Source: Cryptomeria japonica (Eukaryota > Streptophyta > Pinopsida > Cupressales > Cupressaceae). From it: 64,000 nucleotides of DNA. The translations under genes and the position numbers were made by a program. Of this stretch, positions 32,001 through 43,818 are shown one piece after another. The stretch is from NCBI RefSeq assembly GCF_030272615.1, contig NC_081413.1, forward strand, positions 331,759,302 through 331,823,301. Reading direction: 5' to 3'. Each line of letters begins with the position of its first letter. The stretch's first letter is position 1. The notes under the pieces were generated by a model, which was not told the DNA's origin, ran no database searches, and worked only from the letters and a program-made list of their open reading frames with translations.

Positions 32001-32618
32001 TCAATTGCTAGGGTCCATGAGGCCTATAGACTTTGAAAACCATCTGAACGTCTCTGTTCTCACAACCTTAGTTAAAGCATCTGCAACATTCATCAAAATT
32101 TCTACCTTAACCGACTTCACCTTGCCATCTTCAACCATATCTCTGACAAAATGATACTGAACATCAATGTGTTTGGTTCGGGCATTAAATGTCGGATTCT
32201 TAGCTCGGTAGATTGCACTCTGATTGGCATAATAAATTGTCATTGTACTTTGTTTTATTCCAATATCTAAACACAATATCTTAAGCCAAATGACTTCTTT
32301 ACAAGCATGAGTAGTTGCCATATAATTTGCTTCTGTAGTGGACAAAGCAACCACAGCTTGTCGCTTACTCATCCAACTAATTGCAACACTAAATAAAGTA
32401 AATACATAAGCATTGGTGGATCTTCTGCTATCAATATCACCTGCCCAATCTAAATCCACATAACCATGAATATCAAGGGAAATCACATCTCCAACCAAAT
32501 TACCATGATAACACAAAGAATAATCTAAGGTGCCATTAAAAAATCTAAAGACTCTTTTGACTACATCCCAATGAACTCTACCAAGATTAGACATAAAGAA
32601 CTCCCACTGCTTGGGCAA
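32001..32618 (-). pseudogene. C1 copia RNase H domain
   Basis: A 205-codon open frame with 'WDVVKRVFRFFNGTLDYSL', 'DLDWAGDIDSRRSTNAYVF', 'VALSTTEANYMA', 'KHIDVQYHFVRDMV' and 'NVADALTK', the standard copia C-terminus. The catalytic Asp and Glu (DLDWAG, TTEANY) are kept, but the CDNQSAI motif reads YANQSAI, losing an active-site Asp. It ends with 'SIGLMDPSN' before a TAG. Confidence 0.92.
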
Positions 32619-33630
32619 TGTCTAGTCTAGTATAAACCGTAACATACATCAAACTTCCAACTACACTCTGGTAAGGCACTCTGCTCATTTCTTCCATCTC
32701 TGATGGAGATGTAGGAAAATCTAAAACATATAATTTTATTCCAACTATGAAGGGAACACATAATGGTCTACAATATTGTATGTTGAACCTCCGTAAAACT
32801 GAATTCACATACCTACTCTAGCCTAGCCATACCTTTTTGTTCACTCTATCTCTTCTAATTTCCATCCCAAGAATGTGTTTAGCTGCAACAAGATCTTTCA
32901 TTTCAAATTTAGCAGCAAGTTGAGACTTTAATTATGAAATCATACCTTTCCCTTTATCAATGAATAACATATCATCAACATATAATGCAATGTACAGGAA
33001 ATGATCACCATCAGATTTATAATAAACATAATGATCTAATTTAGAATGCTCAAATCCCAAACTCAACACATATGTATCAAATTTATGGTACCATATCCTA
33101 GGACTCTGTTTGAGGCCATACGAAGATTTCTTCAATTTATAGAGAAAATTACTTTTACCTTTCACCACATAGTGCTTCGGCTATATCATATAAATATCCT
33201 CCTCCAAATCACCATGAAGGAAAGCAATTTTTACATCTATTTTCTCAACCTCTAAATCTTAAGCAACAATAATAGAAAACAACAATCTAATGGATGTCAT
33301 TTTTGCAACAAGAAAAAATATCTCACCATTTTCAACACCCTCAACCTGAGAGTAACCTTTCGTAACAAACCTTGCTTTATACTTCTCAATGCTTCCATCT
33401 AAACCGATCTTTTTCTTGAACACCCATTTACAACCAACAGGCTTTCATCCTTCAGGCAATGGTACAAGATCCCATGTATCCTTATTTTTCAAAGTTGTCA
33501 TTTTTTCTTCCATAGTAATCTTCAGGGACTTTGCATCATTCATACCTAATGGCTCTTCTATAGATCTAGGCTCATCCACATTAGTATTCAAAGCAAAAAT
33601 ACATCTCCAATCATCAGGTGAATACCTTTC
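32587..33630 (-). pseudogene. C1 copia reverse transcriptase
   Basis: Reading leftward: 'CKWVFKKKIGLDGSIEKYKA', 'RFVTKGYSQVEG', 'VKIAFLHGDLEEDIYM', 'YKLKKSSYGLKQSPRIWYHK', then the catalytic 'YIALYVDDMLFI' with both Asp residues intact, and 'SLMYVTVYTRLDIAQAVGVL'. Stops and shifts separate these blocks. It is one of the few active-site boxes in the window that has not mutated. Confidence 0.9.
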
Positions 33631-33929
33631 AGGTGGTTGTCTATGTCTTCTAGACCTTCAAGCAAGCTAAGTTGGAGGTTCTTCATCCTCTTCTGAAGAT
33701 TCAGAGCTAGATGAGCTCTCCTTAACTTCTTGCCTATCAAGGGGTCTTGAATCAACTCTCTTAGGCATAGAAGGGAATTGAATCACATATTTCTGCTTAG
33801 TTTGTTCAGACTGCAATGTAACAGAAGGAGACTTAATTTCTCTAAAAATAACACTTCTACTATGAATTACCTTTTATGCAACAAGGTCCCAAAGCTTGCA
33901 TCCTTTCACATGATAACCGACGAAGATAC

Positions 33930-34990
33930 ATTTCACAGCCTTTTTCTCCAACTTTGTTCACTTCTCCTTTGGCACATGTTCTTATGCCTCACAACCAAAA
34001 ACTCTAGTCTCAAAGAAGGCTCATGACCCAACCATGATTGCATAGGCATTTTATCAACAAGAGTTGATGTAGGAGATCTATCAATCAAGTAGCAAGCAGC
34101 GGCAACAACTTCAACCCAAAATTTTTGTTCTAGACCAGCACCACTTAGTATACTCCTAGAAGTTTCCATAAGTGTCCTATTCATTATTTCTACAACCCCA
34201 TTCTATTGTGGAGAATATGGAGTTGTCTTATGTCTATTAATATCACAATATTTACATAATCTATCAAAGAAAAATTCACCGCCATTATCAGACCTCAAAC
34301 ATTTAATTTTCTTTCTAGTCTGCAACTCAATCATTGATTTAAATTCTTTAAAATGAATGAAAAATTCAGATTTACTCTTTAGAAATTATACCCATGTCCT
34401 TCAACTAAAATAATCAAATAATGAAACATAATATGTGGATTTTCCAATTGAAGGAACATCGACCTGACCAAACACATCAAAATGAATAAGATCCAAAACA
34501 CCACAAGATTTATGAGAACTCGAGTAAAACTGAATGTGGTTTTGTTTTACATAAATGCAATGCTCACATAAATCAAAGTCATGATTATAATCATTCAAAC
34601 CTTCAACAAGGTTTTTATTTTTCAAGGTCCTCAAACCCTTTTATACAATGTCGTCAAGTCTTTGATGCCATAACATAGTCTTCTCTGCAGGTAATTTTTC
34701 TTCAGAAGAAAGAGAACTCTTAGGTGCCCAAAAGCCATGTCCATCCATTGAAGGTGAAACCCTCAAGTATTTTGACAAAGTATCCACAATTTTTTTTATA
34801 GAACTGCTATTACACTCAATTGTGTATGCCTCTAGCTTATACAAAGTGCTGAACCTGACACCTCTAGCAATCACCATAACACCCTTAATCATCTTACATC
34901 TTGCATCATAAAAGACTACTTGCACACCCACATCTATTAGTTTTCTCACAGATAGTAAATTTTGTTTTAATCCAGGGATTCAACACATTG
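33930..34990 (-). pseudogene. C1 GAG-pre-integrase and integrase
   Basis: The zinc-binding part shows 'LWHQRLDDIV' and 'CEHCIYVKQNHIQF' (H..H partly lost, C..C kept). The core follows: 'GVLDLIHFDVFGQVDVPSIG' (first Asp), 'KIKCLRSDNGGEFF' (second Asp), 'YSPQ', 'NGVVEIMNRTLMETSRSIL' (Glu). Stops divide it into frames 34641-34949, 34401-34634 and 33933-34184. Upstream it is cut by C2 within the protease-integrase linker. Confidence 0.9.
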
Positions 34991-35081
34991 CTAATCCTTT
35001 TTATTCTACCATCAGGAAGCCTGATTCTAACTTTACCTTGACCAACAATGTCTAAATGTGAATCATCACCCAAGTACACCT

Positions 35082-36191
35082 TGTTGGTATTATGGATGAC
35101 TTTGTCATGTGTTGCATTGGTTTTGTCATTGATGTCAACACTTATCTTCTTGGAGGTCTACATTGTTGATTTGGCACTATGGTTATATTGGTTTATTACT
35201 AAACCGACACATTGTGTTCACCAACATGGTTAGTGGCTTATGCACAATCACTGGTATATGTTCACCAACAGGTTATATTGTTCACCGACAGTGATGATAA
35301 CTTGTTATCATCTGGAGATAATTTGGTTATGTCAAAGACATGGATTGGATGTTTGGTTTTGCTTATTGGTCTAATTGGGTTGACAAATCTACCTTTACCG
35401 ACCAATAAGTCTAGGTTATGGACCGATACATGATATCTATTCCAGGTCAACACGACACATCTTGGAAATGGTTTATTGATTGGATAATATGGTAAATGTA
35501 TTGAGCCAACATATTGTATCACATCAAGACTTATTTGTAAATTAATTTTATTATAATATCTTTAGTGAGCCGATCTCATGTATAGGTATTAGGTTTTGTA
35601 TAAATGATTGTAAGATCTTATTCAAGATCAATAATGATGAGTGTATACAAATCCCTGTGCAAATAATGCAGACATTATCTGAAGGTTGAAGGAAGGTTAT
35701 GAAGGTGTTTGACACTCATGTTCAGAGCTTAAACCGGTATTGAATTCAGCATTGCAGATGCTATTCTGAAGCAATATATTGTTATTGAATTTAACCATCC
35801 AATTGTAGTCAGTGCGACTCCTATTTTGTGATTGAGAAGTGAGATCTAGGCGGTTGGCCTTTCTGCATGTGCAAAGCCCATTTGTATACACTTACTATCT
35901 GCAGTAGTATCATCTGATTGTGGGTAAGGTTTCCCACCGTGGTTTTTCCCCTTGCAAGGTTTCCACGTCAAAATCTTCATGTCATGTGTTGTGGATGTTA
36001 TTTCTCTTTCTGTTTCATGCATTAACTTAAATCGGTACTGCTATAACGGTTAATCCGTTTTACCGACACTTAATTTGGTTTACCGACACTAAGTTTCAAG
36101 TTGGAATAATCTGTTTTGATTTATAAATTATTGAGAACTGGTTGACAACTAATTCACCCCCCCTCTCAGTTGTCTTTCCCGGATCCTAACA
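35082..36191 (+). repeat. 5' LTR of C2
   Basis: TGTTGGTATTATGG...GATCCTAACA, 1110 bases. It contains the copia U5 signature 'cccaccgtggtttttccccttgcaaggtttccacgtc' (35935-35970) and 'ttcaccccccctctcag'. Open frames in it (35212-35433 and others) are shared with the 3' LTR and are not genes. Confidence 0.95.
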
Positions 36192-36193
36192 AT

Positions 36194-36205
36194 TAGTATC
36201 AGAGC
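36194..36205 (+). other. Primer binding site of C2
   Basis: TAGTATCAGAGC differs at one base from TGGTATCAGAGC (initiator tRNA-Met) and starts two bases after the LTR. Confidence 0.85.
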
Positions 36206-36248
36206 TAAGTCCTCTTTTTGCAGAAGCCTAACAGCTTGAGGAGATCCT

Positions 36249-37279
36249 ATGGCAACAAATATTTTCAGGAAGGACAGTTTGAAACTTGATGGAACTAACT
36301 ATGGTATATGGAAGATCAGAATGGAAACACATCTGAACTGAATTGGAAGAGATATATGGGATGTTATTAAGAATGGGTATGTTGGTCCTACTCTGAATCA
36401 ACCTCATCTACCAACATTGGCTAAAGACTTGGAGAATGATTGCAAAGCAAGAGAAGCAATTCTGAGTGTATTATCAGTTTAACAAATCATGAGATTATCA
36501 GATCGATCTACTACTAATGCTATTTGGGATAAATTGGAAACATTGAATGAAGGAGATACCATTGTCAAAATTGCAAAACTAGAATGTTACCGGGTCAGGT
36601 ATGAAAATTTGAAAATGGAAGAAGATGAAAGAATTTTTGCATTTATGGAAAGAGTTAATGAAATTGTTTTAGGAATACAATATTGTGGAGGATCTTTAAG
36701 TGAAGATGAAATTGTGTCTAAAGTTTTAAGAGCATTGCCACCATCTTACAAAATGAAAGTGATTGCTATTAATGAGTTGAGAACAATGCCTAATACATCA
36801 GTTTCTAGAGATACCTTGGTTGGAAAACTTTCAACATTTGAGCTTGAGGAATTTGGTCTTGTTGCTATAGTCAAAATTGATTTAGCTTTCAAAGCATCAT
36901 CATCAACATCATCATCATCATCAATCTAGACAAAACTGATTGGAAAACACTTTATGCGAAAGAACTTGAAGATATGAGAAGAGAAAATGAAGAACTTGAA
37001 GAACTTGAAGCACTATTTGCAAGGAAGATGCCTAAAGGTCTAGCAGGAAGTAAGTATGAAGGTAAAGCACCTTTCAAATGTTTTAATTGCAATAAAGTTG
37101 GTCATATGGCTTCTAAGTATGCTGATAGACATGCAAGACTAAGGGAGGAAGCAAAAAGAGCATACAAGCCTAACCCTGAATATCAGAGATACAGATTTAA
37201 GAAAAATAGAGATAAGTCATGTTACTATGCAGATGAAGGTGTTATAGATGACTCAGATGAAGATCCAGCAGATAATTGA
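36249..37279 (+). pseudogene. C2 copia gag
   Basis: It opens with 'MATNIFRKDSLKLDGTNYG' then 'IWKIRMETHLN', the usual gag start (LdG.NY..W...M...L). Next 'NAIWDKLETLNEGD', 'ERIFAFMERVNEIV' and 'VLRALPPSYKMKVIAI' form the UBN2-type capsid region. A knuckle near 37077-37120, CFNCNKVGHMASKY, has lost its last Cys. Stops lie after 'ETHLN', 'LSV' and the Ser-rich run; the knuckle part is in another frame. Confidence 0.9.
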
Positions 37280-37359
37280 TGGGATTTTGTTGCAATAAAA
37301 GAAGATCATCCGACACCTATTGTCAAACTGATAGAGTAGGCACTGGCAGCAAAAGTTGA

Positions 37360-37590
37360 AGAAAAGGATAAATGGATCATAGATAGTGGATGCTCGCATC
37401 ATATGACTAGTGATAAAAGCAAATTCTTATTATTACAGGAAATTCATGGAGGTCTAGTAAGGTTTGGAGATGATAAAGCTTGTTTAATCAGAGGAAGAGG
37501 CACTATATCTTTGGATGGTAAGCATAATACTGACAATGTTTATTATGTAGAAGGTTTAAAGCATAATCTTTTGAGTGTTGGTTAGTGAAA
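37360..37590 (+). pseudogene. C2 copia protease
   Basis: 'KWIIDSGCSHHMTSDKSKF' gives the DSG catalytic triad with the copia-typical SHHM, followed by 'NVYYVEGLKHNLLSVG', the conserved end of the domain (V..VP.L..NLLSV). Intact over this short stretch. Confidence 0.88.
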
Positions 37591-38663
37591 AAGGATTTCA
37601 GTTACAATTCAAGAATGCAAAATGCAAAATCATAAACAAAACTGGGTTGGAGATTGCAACCGGTAATCAGACTAAAGGTAATATCTTTCATTTGAATACC
37701 AGTGATAAGACATGTTTGATTGCTCACATTGATGAAAGTTTGTTATGGCATAAGAGACTTTGTCATGTGAATTTTGATTGCATTATAAAGATTAGTTCAA
37801 CTAAGGTAGTAAGGGATTTAACTAAGATTGTGAAACCTCATAATTCGGTATGTAAGGAATGTCAAATGGGAAAGCAAGCTAGAACAACATTTAAGAGCAT
37901 TACTGAGAAATCCAATAATATTCTTGATTTAATTCATACTTATTTGTGTGGTCCATCAAGAATAAGAAGTCTTCAGGGAGATAAATACTTTATGCTAATA
38001 ATTGATGGTTATTCTAAAATGTGATGGGTTACTTTTCTCAGGAAGAAATCAAAAGCTTTTGGAAGATTCAAGATATACAAGGCAATAGTAGAGAATGAAA
38101 CCAACAAGAAAATCAAATGCTTAAGATCAGATCAAGGAGGAGAATTTACATCTACAAAATTTAATGCATTATGTGAAGTGAATGGAATCAAAAAACAACT
38201 ATCAACACCCCGGACACCCCAACAGAATGGAGTTGTGGAAAGGAAGAATAGAACTATTCTGGATGCAGCTAGAACCATATTGATGGAAGCAAATCTACCT
38301 CATATGTACTGGAGAGAAGTAGTGAATACAACGGTCTATACTTTCAACAGAGTTCACATCAAAAGTGAAACTGGTAAGATCCCTTATGAACTATGGTTTT
38401 GTCATACTCCTACTCTTAAGTACTTCAGAATATTTGGAAGCAAATGTTATATTAGAAGAGATGAGTATATTGGTAAATTTGATCCTAGAAGTGATGAAGG
38501 AATATTTCTTGGTTATTCTTCTAGAAGCAAGGCATATAGATGTTATAATAAAAGATTACAGAAAATCATTGAGAGTACTAATGTGAAGATAGATGAACAT
38601 TTTAGAGGAGATTCAAGAGCTGTAGAACCAGCAGTTGAAATGATTATAAATGAACCGACATAG
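37591..38663 (+). pseudogene. C2 GAG-pre-integrase and integrase
   Basis: 'LLWHKRLCHVNFDCI' and 'CKECQMGKQARTTF' provide the H and C pairs of the zinc-binding module. The core shows 'DLIHTYLCGPSRIRSLQGDK', 'LRSDQGGEF', 'TPRTPQQNGVVERKNRTI' with the D,D,E residues. Then 'FRIFGSKCYIRR' and 'SDEGIFLGYSSRSKAYRCYN', the C-terminal copia signature. TGA at 38023 and a TAG at 38661 interrupt it. Confidence 0.92.
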
Positions 38664-38777
38664 ATTGTACCGGTACAGAGTGAAGATCTAGTCACATTGA
38701 CATCATCAGAGAACTCTATTGTGACTGAAGAATAGAAACATGTAAGTGGAAATCAAAATAAACCCAAGTATGTAAGA

Positions 38778-39780
38778 TTGAATCATTCAGAGAATCAGAT
38801 AATTGGAAATAAGAATCAAGGTGTTATGACTAGAGGAAGATTGACAAATGAAGAGGTATGTTTAATTTCTCAAGTTGAACCAACATCTGTTATTGAAGCA
38901 TGTCAAGATAAACATTGGATAAAAGCAATGGAAGAAGAATTAGAACAAGTTGAAAAGAATAATACTTGGACATTAGCTCCCCGACCTAAAGACAAAAATG
39001 TAATTGGAACTAAATGAGTATATAGAAATAAACTTAATGAGGATGGTGAAGTAATCAGAAAAAAAGAAAGATTAGTTTGTAAAGGTTATTCGCAGAAAGA
39101 ATGAATTTATTATAATGAAACCTTTGCATCGGTAGCCAAAATCGAGGTAGTTAGAATATTTCTTGCATTTGCAGCTTATAAGAACTATAAAGTTTATAAG
39201 ATGGATACAAAATGTGAATTTTTGAATGGAGATCTTGAAGAGGAAGTTTAAATTGAACAACCCGATGGATTTTTATTTCCAAGTGATAAGAATATGGTTT
39301 GCAGGTTAAGGAAAGATTTATATGGATTAAAACAAGCTCCCAGAGCTTGGTATGATAGATTGGATAAATATCTTTTAAAACTTGGCTGCACAAAAGGTAA
39401 TGCTGACAACAATTTGTATTACAAAGTTACCAATGATGACATTTTGGTTATTTAAGTTTTTGTGGATGACATCATTTTTGGTGGTGAAGAAGAGTTATGT
39501 AAAGACTTTGTTAACAAGATGCAAGAAGAATTTGAAATGTCTATGATTGGAGAGATAAATTTTTTTCTAGGTTTGTAGATTTCACAAATAGATAAAGGTA
39601 TATTCATATGTCAAACAAAGTACTTGAAGGAAATCTTGAAGAAACTTGGTATGGAAAACTCCAAACCGGTAAGTACTCCTATGACTACAACTGATAAATT
39701 GATATTAAAGGATGGTTCAGTTCCTATTAATCTGACAAGGTACAAATTTTATGATTGGAGGATTACTGTATTTGACACAA
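38778..39780 (+). pseudogene. C2 copia reverse transcriptase
   Basis: 'KHWIKAMEEELEQVEKNNTW', 'NETFASVAKIEVVRIFLAFA', 'KMDTKCEFLNGDLEEEV', 'LYGLKQAPRAWYDRLDKYL' and the catalytic 'VFVDDIIFGG' are all readable with the two active-site Asp retained. TGA, TAA and TAG stops fall at about 39015, 39249 and 39456. The C-terminal part 'YLKEILKKLGMENSKPVSTP' precedes RNase H. Confidence 0.9.
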
Positions 39781-39793
39781 CTCAAACCTGATA

Positions 39794-40411
39794 ATGAATG
39801 CAATATGTATTGTATCTATATTTCAAAGCAATCCTAAGGAAAATCATGAATCGGCAGTAAAAAGGATTTTCCAATACCTACAAGGCACAACAAATCTTGG
39901 TTTATGGTATCCTAAGGATGAAAATTTTGATCTATGTGCATACACAGATGCAAATTGGGTAGGAGATGTAGATGACATAAAGAGTACCACTAGCGGTGCA
40001 TTCTTTCTTGGCATAAGATTGATTTCTTAGATAAGCAAGACATAGACTTGTACATCACTATCTACAACATAATTAGAATATGTTGCAGCAACAACTAATT
40101 GTACTCAGGTATTATGGATCAAGCAAATGTTGAAGGATATAAAGGTAAAATGCAAAGAACCGATAATTATTTATTGTGATAATTCAACAACAATTGATAT
40201 ATCAAAGAATCTGGTATTTCACTTTAAGACAAAGCATGTTTCTATTAAGTACAATTTTCTGAAAGAGAATGTTGAAGCAAATGAAGTGAGATTGGTTTAT
40301 GTGAATACTAAAGAGCAAATTGCAGATATCTTTACAAAGCCTTTGCGTAAGAAAACATTTGAATATCTCAGAGAGCAGCTTGGGGTAATTTCCCCACCGG
40401 TAGAGACTTGA
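39794..40411 (+). pseudogene. C2 copia RNase H
   Basis: 'AVKRIFQYLQGTTNLGLWY', 'AYTDANWVGDVDDIKSTTSG', then 'IIIYCDNSTTIDISKN', 'KTKHVSIKYNFLKE' and 'TKEQIADIFTKPL' follow the copia RNase H layout including the CDN and D.FTK motifs. A stop at 40028 and others before 40127 break the frame. The end 'LGVISPPVET' is followed by a TGA. Confidence 0.92.
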
Positions 40412-40756
40412 ATGATGAAGATTGGCATCAAACCGACAGATACTAACAGAAAAATCTTTTTCCAGCTTTGATGAAGGAGAGCTATTGCTCAGGGGGAGTA
40501 GTTAGCTGAATTTTATGTTTTGATTCTTAATTGCTTTGGCATTTGATGTCAAAGGGGGAGAGATATCTATGTAAAAACATTATACCTTGGGGGAGAGATA
40601 TACTCTTTGGAGAGATGTATTTTCATTTTGGTTCTGTATCAAACTTTGTATTGATCTATCTTTGGGAGATTGTTGGTTTATTGGTTTTTGGCATTCTGTT
40701 TTTGGCACTTAGATGTTTTTCCATCTAGTGTTGCCATCAATGCCAAAGGGGGAGAT
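40412..40756 (+). other. C2 3' UTR with repeated polypurine-like tracts
   Basis: Four G-rich purine runs: CAGGGGGAG (about 40490), AAAGGGGGAGAGA (about 40551), GGGGGAGAGA (about 40590) and AAAGGGGGAGA (40745-40755). Only the last abuts the 3' LTR and is the functional PPT position. Confidence 0.8.
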
Positions 40757-41868
40757 TGTTGGTATTATGGATGACTATATCATGTGTTGCATTGGTTTTG
40801 TCATTGATGTCAACAATTGTCTTCTTGGAGGTCTACATTGTTGATTTGGCACTATGGTTATATTGGTTTATTGCTAAACTGACACATTGTGTTCACCGGC
40901 ATGGTTAGTGGCTTATGCACAGTCACTGGTATATGTTCACCAACAGGTTATATTTTTCACTGACAGTGATGATAACTTGTTATCATCTGGAGATCATTTG
41001 GTTATGTTGAAGACATGGATTGGATGTTTGGTTTTTCTTATTGGTCTAATCGGGTTGACAAATTTGCCTTTACTGGCAGATAAGTCTAGGTTATGGACCG
41101 GTACATGATATCTATTCCAGATCAACACGACACGTATTGGAAATGGTTTATTTATTGGATAATGTGGTAAATGTATTGAGCTGACATATTGTATCGCATC
41201 AAGACTTATTTGTAAATCTATTTTATTGTAATATCTTTAGTGAGCCGATCTCATGTATAGGTATTAGGTTTTGTATAAATGATTGTAAGATCTTATTCAA
41301 GATCAATAATGATGAGTGTATGTGAATCCTTGTGCGAATCACGCAGACATTATCTGAAGGTTGAAGGAAGGTTATGAAGGTGTTTGACACTCATGTTCAG
41401 AGCTTAAACTGGTACTGAATCCAACATTGCAGATGCTATTTCGAAGTAGTACATTGTTATTGGATTTAACCATCTAATTGTAGTCAATGTGACTCCTATT
41501 TTGTGATTGAGCAGTGAGCTCTAGGCGGTTGGCCTTTCTACATGTGCAGACCCCATTTGTATACACTTACTATCTGCAGTAGTATCATCTAATTGTGGGT
41601 AAGGTTTCCCACCGTGGTTTTTCCACTAACAGGTTTTCTACATCAAAATATCTATGTCATGTGTTGTGGATGTTATTTCTCTTTCTGTTTCATGCATTAA
41701 CTTAAACTGGTACTGCTATAACTGTTAATCTATTTTATCGACACTTATGTTTAGTTTACCGGCACTAAGTTTCATGTTGGAATAATCTGTTTTGATTTAT
41801 AAATTATTGAGAACTGGTTGACAACTGATTCACCCCCCCCTCTCAGTTGTCCTTCCCAGATCCTAACA
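40757..41868 (+). repeat. 3' LTR of C2
   Basis: TGTTGGTATTATGG...GATCCTAACA, 1112 bases, aligned end to end with the 5' LTR. Followed by CACCT. Confidence 0.95.
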
Positions 41869-41886
41869 CACCTTACCTTTATAAAA

Positions 41887-42804
41887 TTATTCATATTTAG
41901 AAAACCAATCTTTATTGGAAGCCATATGAAAAGATGCATTCGAGTCAATTAACCATGCATCATTACCTGCATGAGTAGCCAAAGATGCAATGAATGCACC
42001 ACCATCTTCCTTCTCAGACTCAGAATCAAAATCAAACTTCTTCTTTTTCTTCTTCTTTTCTTCTTTGCAGTCCTTACAGATGTGACCTGGTTTACTGCAA
42101 TTCCAACATATGACTTTGGACTTTCCAAGAGATTTGGATCTTCCTTTGGATTTGGACTTATTGTGCTTTTCATTCTTCTTGCATTTTTCCCTAGGTCTTC
42201 CTCGAATAGTTAGGGCTTCCTTCAAACTGATGGATGCCTTCCTTGACATCTGTTTAGAAAGTAGGGCACCCACCACATCTTCTAACTTCAAAACAACAAA
42301 AGTCCTACCGATAGCCATAACAAGAGAATCCCATGAATTAGGTAAAGAGCAAAGCAAGATCTAACATTTATCATCTTCCTCCATCTTAACACTAACAGAT
42401 ACTAATTGAACCACTGAAATGTTGAATTATTCTAGGTGATCTGCAATTCGTCCACCCTCTTTCATCTTTAAGGAATATAATTTCTTCCATAAGAAAATAT
42501 GATTCAATAAGGATTTCACTTGAAACATTTCACCAAGCTTAGTCTATAACTTCTTTGTGACATTCTCTTCATGGATATTGATTAGAATAGAGTTTTCCAA
42601 GCACAATCTAATTAGACCCTTGGCTTTTTGGTCCATGACATCATACTGAGTAGTCACAGTAGGATCTGTAGGTCTTGAGACATTTGCATCAACAACATCC
42701 CACAGATCTCTATCTATTAGCAGATCTTCCAGCTTTAGTTTCCACATCTCAAAATTAATACCATTAAATTTCTCCACCTCTGTTCTCCCCGATGAACTTT
42801 CCAT
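41887..42804 (-). pseudogene. C1 copia gag and start of protease
   Basis: It opens at ATG 42804 with 'MESSSGRTEVEKFNGINFEM', 'WKLKLEDLL' (gag start), and continues through 'LLCSLPNSWDSLVMAIG'. The knuckle CWNCSKPGHICKDC is complete (CX2CX4HX4C), followed by a Lys run and 'AWLIDSNASFHM', where the protease DSG triad reads DSN. Stops separate frames 42544-42804 and 41887-42357. C2 inserted some 30 bases after this. Confidence 0.9.
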
Positions 42805-42913
42805 CTAAAAATTCTTCTAACAAGATCAAAAAGTTTCTTCTACATAAGCTCCCACTCAAATCTGGATTAGTTCAAAAAATCCAACAACCCACAATTGAAA
42901 CCAAAGGTGATTA

Positions 42914-42926
42914 GGCTCTGATACCA
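42914..42926 (-). other. Primer binding site of C1
   Basis: GGCTCTGATACCA, reverse complement of TGGTATCAGAGCC, two bases inside the 5' LTR edge at 42929. Confidence 0.92.
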
Positions 42927-42928
42927 CT

Positions 42929-43818
42929 TGCAAGAAAGTTGAGTAGTAGAAAAACTTCCTATACTAATCTTGAGAGGAGGGTAATGCAAAACATTTTTAG
43001 ATCGTTACAATAGTTATATAAAATTAATAGAAATAATCAAAATATCATGCATACCACAACACAGTAACACAATGATTTACATGGGGAAAACCCTTTTGGG
43101 AGAAAAAAACCCACACTCCAAAAGTAGCTCAATATATTATTCAACAATCAATAATAGATTACAATATACTTGTAGAGCAAGCTCTTCACATGAGTACCAC
43201 TAATCAGAGACTCAGAAGTAACTCAATCACCATAAGACTCTTACACACACCTCATATATAGGAGATACAATACAAGAAACTGTCTAACAGTATTACAAAA
43301 CCATGGGCTAAAACCACCCAATAAGGTATAGCAGACCTTATCTCTAATCTAGATGCCTTATGACATGTCGAAACACACATCAACACATGTCCCTCCCTTT
43401 TACAACTCACTTATATGTTCGATACATTTTATATTTCGTATTTTAGGAGTACAAACTTTCAGAGGCCATAACTTGTGAACCATGTATCCTATTGACGAAC
43501 CATTTGAAGCGCCAAAAAGCTCACAAAGTGCTCTATCACCTTGTAAACAACTATGAAGTTTATGCCCACTTTTAAGGCATTTTAGAGCCTCTAAAGTCCT
43601 CAAAAGTAAATTTAATCCTTTCATTGTACCCCTCCAAAATAGAAACTTTAATATCTTCAAAACTAGATGTGATCTTGCAACGTAACTTTACCAGAATGCT
43701 TATCTAGTCAACTAGAAGCTTCAGGGAGAATTTCGCACCATTTCATGCTCAAATGAAAACTTACTATAAATAGTAACCTCATATAAATGCAATGTTGAGA
43801 CACTATATTTTCCCAACA
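42929..43818 (-). repeat. 5' LTR of C1
   Basis: On the element strand it begins TGTTGGGAAAATATAG and ends AACTTTCTTGCA. Being uninterrupted, it is the template for recognising the three-piece left LTR. It contains 'gatttacatggggaaaacccttttggg', the copia U5 signature in reverse. Confidence 0.92.

Larger units (their letters stand above)
35082..41868 (+). mobile_element. Copia element C2, complete structure, inactive
   Basis: 6787 bases: LTRs 35082-36191 and 40757-41868, primer site, gag, protease, integrase, RT, RNase H in copia order, 3' UTR and PPT, flanked by perfect CACCT (35077-35081, 41869-41873). A 180-base sample of the LTRs differs at about 5 percent, mostly transitions. Numerous stops and frame changes interrupt the coding part. 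It is inserted in the opposite orientation into C1, just after the C1 protease. Confidence 0.95.
22822..43818 (-). mobile_element. Copia element C1, minus strand, split by E1, E2 and C2
   Basis: Right (5') LTR 42929-43818; primer site 42914-42926; gag and protease 42804-41887; insertion C2; integrase, RT and RNase H 34990-32001; polypurine tract 31947-31957; left (3') LTR in three pieces, 22822-23086, 28383-28432 and 31358-31946. The pieces add up to about 900 bases against 890 for the intact LTR. The first 175 bases of the LTRs differ at about one base in eight by eye. It sits inside LINE ORF2; the flanks share only TAC, so the duplication is eroded. Confidence 0.87.
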
